DNA of 64,000 bases. It comes from Stropharia rugosoannulata. Taxonomy: Eukaryota; Basidiomycota; Agaricomycetes; Agaricales; Strophariaceae. Positions within the stretch are counted from its first letter, which is position 1; each line of letters begins with the position of its first letter. The translations under genes and the position numbers were made by a program. The notes beneath the pieces are model-generated. The model saw only the letters and a program-made list of their open reading frames with translations, did not search any database and was not told where the DNA came from. This document shows, one piece after another, positions 57,528 through 64,000 of this stretch. The stretch lies in contig JANCIK010000003.1 in assembly GCA_028532985.1 (NCBI GenBank), positions 3,978,001 to 4,042,000 on the forward strand, read 5' to 3'.

Positions 57528-59555
57528 TCGAATCTGTTCGGTAGCTCACAGCCTCCAGGGCGCAAGGGTGTGTATTCACGCCGCCGACGTCGACGTTGGT
57601 GACGTGTAAGATGGGATGCAAGTGGAGAAGGGAGAAGACCAGCTTCAAGCTCCACGACAAATTTAGGCACCCAGAGAGGTTTATATGTCTAATCAAGACC
57701 TATGTGCCAGTGGTTCAAAGACAGGAACAAGGTAGTAAAGTGGACAGCAACCTCACAGGTGCATCATGTATCAGCGGCATCGCGTACTATTGTGCTGTAA
57801 CTTCATCATGAAGTTGTTGATCACGCGCACGCCGGTGTCGTTGATGAGTGATTGCCGTTATGTTGAATAGGCAGCAGTGGTGGGACGAACTACAAATAAG
57901 TACCTAAGTTAGTGGAGGAGAGAGAGAGAATGAGGAAATCAATACACGAAGTTCTTCAGCGCCAAAACTTTGATCGAACAGAGTAATAATTCAAACGAGT
58001 ACCAATGCTTACTGGTCTTATGCTTTCAGTTTTCCGTTTCAGATAGAAACCTGCAACCGGTGAGGGTGTGCTTCCGGTGCACGAATGCTGTTCCCTGCTG
58101 GGTGGGATTAAGGGTTCAGGCTCCCAATTCCATCATTAAGTGCAAATTTGTAGGCGCTCGGAAACTCATCAGAAAAGACAATGCACGCCCAGAAGCTCAG
58201 TACTGAATTTAAACCGGAGGCGTCCGGCACGTCTTACTAGCGGTAAGGAATGTCGGCTTGTAAATTGGGCGGGCCATTTACTTATGTCTGTTGCGAATAG
58301 TGCTCGCAAATACTAGTACTGAGTTTGAAAATTGCCGGCATGGGATATTGAACATGATCTCGAATCCCTCCGGATAGACTGTGGACTGTGGACTCGGCAT
58401 GGACTCGGCAATGGTGTAGCCAAGCACACGCAAAGTAGGCTCCTTCATTTATAATGTTTCTACAGTTGTCACAATGGTGAACTTGTAGACGCAAATTTTA
58501 TTATGACAAATTATACTCTAGATCTTGGTTGGGTGAGTATTTTCAAACAATTTCAGCTGAATTCATTCACAATTCATTTAGCCGTTGTAGAGAAATTTTC
58601 CATATACTAAATTGGGATCTCCAAATACTGGCATTCCTAAGAAAAAACTGTGAAAAATGTGTAATCACTTCCTTTTACATGGGGGAATCTCTGAAATACT
58701 TTCAGCAAGAGCGTTGGATGTTAAAAATGCCCAATATAGACGGCGTGGTCATGCAAATTATCTTTATATCACTCACAGGTTCCAAACAGCAAACATACTC
58801 ATTAAACTCTGAGATGTCTGCTGCGTTCTCAGAGTTTGCCATGCTATTTGCCATGCTATCGCGCATATTCCATACAGACTCCGTCGTAAATGATCCCAGT
58901 ACTGCCTGGCAGATACCACATCAATTTAAACAATATGAAGAAAGGTTTGCAATGTGATGCTGAATGGCAGATGCAGGGGATGACACTTCAGAGGCTCGTA
59001 TCTTTGAGTTGGATAAATCGGACAAGGTGGTAGCCAGTGTATTTTGTAGAAAATCTGGCCTGGCGCCGGCGGAAAGTAGCAGGCACGGGCCGCCTACCCC
59101 GTGCCGGTGCCGCGCCTATGCCGAGTCCATCCAGAAGAATCCGATCTCCTGATCCGCGCGGACTTTCCGAGGTTGACATTGCCGTTTACGACTCCGCCAG
59201 CCTCCAGGGCGCGTCTGCAGATTATTTTCATCTGCGTTCTTCCTTCCTTCCCCTTCCACTCCCGCGTACCCACCCCCTCTCCCTCCCAACTAGCTATCTG
59301 CCGCACTCCCAACATGGCTCTCTCCAACGTACGCCGAACCGCGCCTCCAAACACCCCCACGCCTCGGCTGCGCTCGCGCCCGTTTGTATCCACACCCGCG
59401 CACTCCGTCACATTTTGCAAGATCGCCAGCACCGCCCACGCATCGCGCGCGTCCCATTCGTCCCAGGAAGGCGTCTTGCACGTCTAGGGTGTCTTTTTCC
59501 ACCGCGCGTCTGTGCCGTCGGGTGTGGGGGAGGTCATTAAAGCAGGCTGCTCAGT
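57528..59555. other. gene-poor region
   Basis: Open frames at 58529-58957 (plus, 142 codons, AT-rich) and 59101-59487 (plus, Pro/Arg-rich) have no family resemblance. The GC-rich part at 59.05-59.55 kb may belong to a decayed element next to the copia gag fragment. Confidence 0.4.
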
Positions 59556-59723
59556 CTAAGGATCCGGGATGCTCCCGTCTAGATACCCCTGCGCGCCCCG
59601 CATCCTGCACACCCGGATGATCCGCGCACGCCATTCCGCGTATTTCTCCCCGTCACCTCTCAGTCTGTCCCCATCTGCAAGTACGAGAGGCCAGAAGGCG
59701 TTCGGGTCGGAGTCGGTGAACAT
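59556..59723 (-). pseudogene. copia-type gag fragment
   Basis: The frame encodes MFTDSDPNAFWPLVLADGDR followed by LRGDGEKYAEWRARIIRVCR and MRGAQGYLDGSI. This is the start of Ty1/copia Gag (the YxxW...GYLDGSI pattern of Gag-polypeptide families). It stops after 55 residues with no downstream pol, so it is a fragment or a solo domain. An in-frame ATG at 59795 would extend it by 24 residues. The LTRs were not identified. Confidence 0.5.
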
Positions 59724-60250
59724 GGTGTGTTCCCAGTGGTTCAACGGTGTGGTTTCGTTTGAAATTTGCTTAGTGAAGCAGAGCTGTCGTTGCACAGGGA
59801 AGTAAAGGCGTTGTTTGCACAGGCAAGTAGAGGTATCGTCTGCTCTGGAAACTTAAGTTGAGGTGTTGGAGTCGGACGCTTGAATGTAAGTCTGAGTTGT
59901 GCGTTTCGATGCCGGCGACAATTATTATACCGCGCAATCCATCGGTGCATCAGGCGGACGGGGGCATGTAAGCGGCCGAAACGCTGCACTGTGTAAAAAC
60001 ACCCTGCATGTCCATATACCGATTCAGAATATATTTTGTAAACCCAAGTTGTCAGACACATCGACTCAAAACTGCGTACAATAGAGGGTGGCAGTCTGGC
60101 ACCACTGAAAAGCAAGCACTTCGATCTGACCTTCCTTCCTTCCTTTCCTCACATGGTCACCTGGTAGCAGGCTGGACTGGGAGTCGTCACCCTGATTCAG
60201 CGGGCAAGGCTCAGAGAACAAATTGGATACGGATAGGTAAATGAATAAGC

Positions 60251-60781
60251 TTACTGTCCACAAGTTCCTACCTGACCAAAGTTGAGCGGCTCGCCGTAGG
60301 CTACTTGGATCGTGGACTGGGTTACGCCAGATTTCAAGAAGCATGCAGTTGCGCCCGAGTCGCGATATCCGTACGGTGCGAAGACGTATCCCACACACCC
60401 TAGGTCCTCTGAGTCAAAACACATTTTTATCTGAGCGCGTACATACCAGAATGTGCAGTACATGCTTGCAGACAGCCGATCTCACTGAGGTTGTCAATAT
60501 TAAAGAGCTGGGGTTCAATGCATCGGCAGAGTTCTCGTCTAGTACTAGTGACGATTCAGAGTGCTTACGTCTGAGCCGTACATGTCCACACCGGGATATA
60601 TGGCGTACTCCGTGGCGGGGACGCCGGAGGCTGAGACGGCAGTACGGTCGAGGGTGGCCTGCACTGAGAACATGGGGATACCCGCAATGACAGGGGTACG
60701 CATAATAGCCAACGCATATACCGCGTCGCTGAAAAGCGCCATCATCAGTGGTAAAAGTGTTTTAGTTGAGGTGCGAGACAT
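60251..60781 (-). CDS. small secreted PAN/apple-like protein
   Basis: Three exons. Exon 1 (60781-60569) encodes a signal peptide (STKTLLPLMMALFSDAVYAL) and VSASGVPATEYAIYPGVDMY. The 61-nt intron leads to exon 2 (LFNIDNLSEIGCLQACTAHS), and a second intron leads to exon 3 (GCVGYVFAPYG, then GATACFLKSGVTQ, and GEPLNFGQVGTCGQ). The total is about 140 residues. The cysteine pattern (GCLQAC...CVGYVF...ATACFLKSG) matches PAN/apple domains, disulphide-stabilised modules that bind proteins or carbohydrates. It is secreted; the ligand is unknown. The stop is the TAA at 60251-60253. Splice phases agree. Confidence 0.72.
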
Positions 60782-61828
60782 CCTGTGTGACTCGTCGCAA
60801 GGGTTAGAGGATGATAATACAAGTAGCTAATACACCCAGTTCTTTATACTCATACGATGGGAGCTCAAGAGGCCACTGACTGAACCCAGAAGGGAAACAG
60901 TCAACGTCTCCGTACCGGAACATGCTAATAGTACGCCTTCGAAGTGTCTGTAGTGATACAGAAATTATTCAAAATTTGACAGCTCTGGAATATACAACAG
61001 AAATAGTATCTAGTAGATTAACAAATTAAGCCAAAACAAACCGGCCAAATTTACGCATTGACAGAGTCTACCGAGGCCACGAGGCCTGCGATTACGACCC
61101 TATGCATGCTTATAATCATAATCAAGCAATCGGCTTACTCTCTGGTACGGTCGGAGAACGTTATTGAGACCACTAGCAGACCCCTTCACGAGAGTCAAGA
61201 CTCTACCAGTTGTGAGTCTGCCGCCAGGGGTAGGGCCACATTGGAATGAGGACTCTTGCCGAAGACAGGAGCGGTGGTTCCATGCCAGGTGCCAACTCAC
61301 GCCACCCTGTATAGGGCACCGGTCGCCCCCAAGCGCCTGTTGACCTTTTCGCATTCTTCAACTGCGATAGCCATGCATGCTGCACGTACTATGAACTGGG
61401 TTCACCGGTCAATAGGCGTTTACGTTTACTGTGCTTTTACAGAGCCAGTCATGGGTATAAATATGTATGTAGTAGCACCAGACGTGTTTAATCCCAGTGA
61501 TGACACTATCACAACACGGTTCACAGATATTAAACCCCTCAGTTCATCTATATATACCAAATACTTCGGGATCATAGGTCCACAACAGATATATCTCCCA
61601 TATAGCGGACTTAATGTATCCGAGGAAGGCATGCTTACTCTGACTGGAGCAGAAGCAAAGCAGCTGGGATTTAGGGTGATCTCGGCATACTTCCCTTAGA
61701 ACCGTGTGGGCAATTGTAGTGGCATACTTGTCATGTAATGTATACTACTTTCATACATGCATGGCGTCTCCTAAGCACTGCGCTCACCCACCCCCCTGCT
61801 CGACACGACATCCGGGCCCTGCCCACTA
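60782..61828. other. region with an unassigned open frame
   Basis: A plus-strand frame at 61388-61699 encodes MNWVHRSIGVYVYCAF, then VAPDVFNPSDDTITTRF and LTLTGAEAKQLGFRVISAYF. It looks protein-like but has no recognised family and no convincing first exon. It may be the last exon of an unidentified gene. Confidence 0.35.
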
Positions 61829-62628
61829 TGGGAAGGTAACTGCACATTTATTCCCACGGCGCGCGACTTATTGATGGCACCGCCGCGCGCGACTCAACGG
61901 GTTCGGCAGAATATTATTTTGACTGCTCCCTCCCAGAGGAGTCTATATTTACTGCTCATCATGTACTCTGCATATTATATTGTGTCATAAAGTAGAGTTG
62001 ATTGTAGTTTAATGTTGGTTTAATGACATTTTGTACATATGATGGAATTTGCCGAAATATTCCCACGACATGCCCGCCGCGCGCGACTCTCTGAAGGACT
62101 GCCGCGCGCGACTCAAACCAAGTGGTCATTTTCAAATGCACCATTGTATGTCTCTTTATGAATAATAACAGTATATGTGTGGTACATACAGTATGAATAC
62201 ACAGATTCTACCGTAATATGGGGAACTACATTTATGTTTTAGAAGGAAACTACTACTGAAATTTGACAGGAATATGTGCCTAAGTCCCCATGGATTGAAT
62301 TGAAAGTATTTGAGCAAAAAGGAGAAGATATATAGCTTCGTTGTGTACTCAAATGCTGTCATTAATGAGTGATATTGGACGGCTTAGTGCAGTTGTAAGT
62401 ACAAAAAAGCAGGAAAAACTCGCCTTGTATGCCTCTCAAGGGGATTGATAACCATAAACTCCAGTAATATTTACTATTAATACAATACAAATACCTACAT
62501 ATACTTTATTTCTACTCTAAACACCCAGGATATAGTGAAACAAGCACTGTCCCGTCACTTTGAGTCGCGCGCGGCGGTGCCATCAATAAGTCGCGCGCCG
62601 TGGGAATAAATGTGCAGTTACCTTCCCA
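61829..62628. mobile_element. 800-bp MITE with 69-bp perfect inverted repeats
   Basis: The ends 61829-61897 and 62560-62628 are exact inverted copies starting TGGGAAGGTAACTGC, flanked by TA on both sides (61827-61828 and 62629-62630). The interior is AT-rich and non-coding. The motif GCCGCGCGCGACTC occurs at the inner edge of each repeat and twice more near 62075 and 62098. TA targeting suggests Tc1/mariner-type mobilisation by a transposase made elsewhere. Confidence 0.93.
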
Positions 62629-62630
62629 TA

Positions 62631-63596
62631 TGCCCACCCAGTAGCGCGCTCTGCCGCCACATCCACTGCTGGCGCCCATCAATTTATGCTGGGTAAAAAT
62701 GGGATGAAATGTATTTTATCTTTCTCAGAAATACGTATTTCAGCTAGATTAACATAAGAAATTGCTTCGGGCTTGCCTGAAATAGGAAGCCCGATACCTT
62801 TTCCACTAGTAAATGGCTGGTAAAAGGAATTATTATAAACATATTACACAACTTTTTACATTTTTCCCAACAAAGAACTGGCTACTGCCAGCAGTGATCC
62901 AGCCCTCAAACCGTCTTGGATCTCCGCTCCGCTCTCCAACCAGTGCCTCGCCACCTATGGCAGTTCTCACTCAAGGGTCATCAATGTTCTGAGTAGCTTG
63001 ACAGTATCAGATATTCAAGGACAAGCACGACGGGCTTGCGGCAATGGCATGTCTTGGTTCCATGCTCGATGATCTGTGAGATGCGGCAGTGTATTTGTTC
63101 TTTTTCTTATTCATTGTATTACTAAGGTAAGGTATTGCAGACCGTAACATGATAGATGAGAAGATAGGACTTGCTTTGGCTGCATATTTCCTATGCTACT
63201 ATGCTACCTCGACATGGTGCATCGACGGAACGAATTGTGCACTCCTCCCCAACTCCTCCCAGGTTAAAAATAACAATGGCACAATCACGACTACTACCGT
63301 ACCAGCCGGCGTGGAGCCTCTGCAACCAAGAACCAGCACGTTTCCAGTACAAATAACTCTTCCCGGCTCATCTAGAGTTTGCGCGGAGTATCCACGCAAA
63401 CTGCAAGTCAACATTCTGCTCGAAAACAGCGTCTCTCACGTTGAAGGAGGGCAACCTTCTGGCAACCTCTGGACGCTGATTCAGCGTACAACTTATGGTG
63501 CGTAGTATGAAGTGCGGATCCCCTGATACGGCTCGTAAATAAGTTTTACTTTTAACGTACAAAAGTACAAAAAAAAAAACCCAAAAAGAAGTATGT
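62631..63596. other. intergenic
   Basis: An open frame at 63149-63505 (plus, 118 codons, starting with a hydrophobic stretch) is unassigned. A T-rich run at about 63570-63580 on the minus strand serves as the tRNA terminator. Confidence 0.45.
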
Positions 63597-63667
63597 AGCA
63601 GCAACTTGTTTCGATCAAGTGACCTCAGGGTTATGAGCCCTGCGCGCTTCCACTGCGCCATGCTGCT
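63597..63667 (-). tRNA. tRNA-Met (CAT), no intron
   Basis: The 7-bp acceptor stem is AGCAGCA / TGCTGCT. The D-arm region reads TGGCGCAGTGGAAGCGC with a B-box-like TCGAAAC further on. The anticodon loop CTCATAA carries CAT. The T-rich run downstream on the minus strand (about 63568-63590) fits a Pol III terminator. The elongator type is likely because the stem lacks the initiator pattern. Confidence 0.93.
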
Positions 63668-64000
63668 AATACGTAGCTTGTTACAATTGACATTCCCTAT
63701 TTGAGGTGAAGTTCGGATACTTCAACCCACTGCCGCTGCAAGCCAACAGCAATTGAACTGCGAGAAACCGCTTTGCTTCATTTTTTTCCGTCCACTCCAG
63801 TCTAAGCGTAACACGTGCATATTTGTATTAAATACTGAATACCGTGAGCGATGACTGCCTCAGAGCTCGTTCAGGGTAGAGCAGTGCATTCGTTACCGTG
63901 TCCCCTACAACGAGCTCGCCTGGCATCCACATCCGGATCCTCGTTCAAGTCCGTGCAATTCTCGAGTGCAAATGTTCGATGTTTGACGTCCAACTTTCAA
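63668..64000. other. right-edge sequence
   Basis: Contains 5' flank of the tRNA gene; nothing else recognised. Confidence 0.5.

Noticed and set aside
59101..59540. Pro/Arg-rich open frames in the GC-rich patch
   Set aside because: Several overlapping frames on both strands are open because of GC-rich composition; none resembles a known protein.

Overview
This window is nuclear DNA of a mushroom-forming basidiomycete (Agaricomycetes). The evidence is dense short introns (about 40-70 nt, GT-AG with a few GC-AG), families expanded in Agaricomycetes (DUF6533, DUF6534, F-box/LRR, MYND, BTB), a Plavaka-type DNA transposon, and an intron-less tRNA-Met. Most apparent broken ORFs rejoin perfectly once short introns are removed.

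Layout. 1-12 kb: 3' part of a DUF6534 membrane protein gene, an F-box protein, a Ser/Thr-rich single-pass membrane protein, a 22-exon MFS transporter of the glycerophosphodiester permease (Git1-like) type, and mitochondrial acetyl-CoA hydrolase/CoA-transferase ACH1 on the minus strand. 13-21 kb: a Plavaka-type element with an apparently intact 927-aa transposase, a divergently transcribed accessory gene and two further small genes. 21-26 kb: a MYND zinc-finger gene with a 2,895-bp gag-only LTR retrotransposon inserted just upstream (identical 212-bp LTRs, 5-bp target duplication). 28-42 kb: two members of a Cys-containing family (one with a TPR-like N-terminus), a second F-box protein, a UDP-glycosyltransferase, two deleted DNA transposons (pogo/Tigger-like and hAT-like) and a BTB protein.

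43.6-52.7 kb is the most interesting part. Five small secreted-peptide genes, three in a tandem array, share one architecture: a 27-codon exon encoding a signal peptide, a phase-1 intron at exactly the same position, and a short second exon ending in an (A)EPNR/PNRD motif. The three tandem copies have a Lys-Arg (Kex2-type) site at the junction. They lie next to two intact UstYa/DUF3328-like genes and one truncated N-terminal fragment. UstYa proteins modify Kex2-released ribosomal peptides in ascomycete dikaritin clusters (ustiloxin, asperipin, phomopsin). The arrangement suggests an undescribed basidiomycete RiPP-like locus with single-core precursors; that function is inference.

53-64 kb: a MITE whose TIR resembles that of the 38.6-kb element, a multi-pass membrane protein, a DUF6533 membrane protein with a GC-AG intron, a copia-gag fragment, a small secreted PAN/apple-like protein, an 800-bp MITE with 69-bp perfect terminal inverted repeats, and tRNA-Met(CAT).
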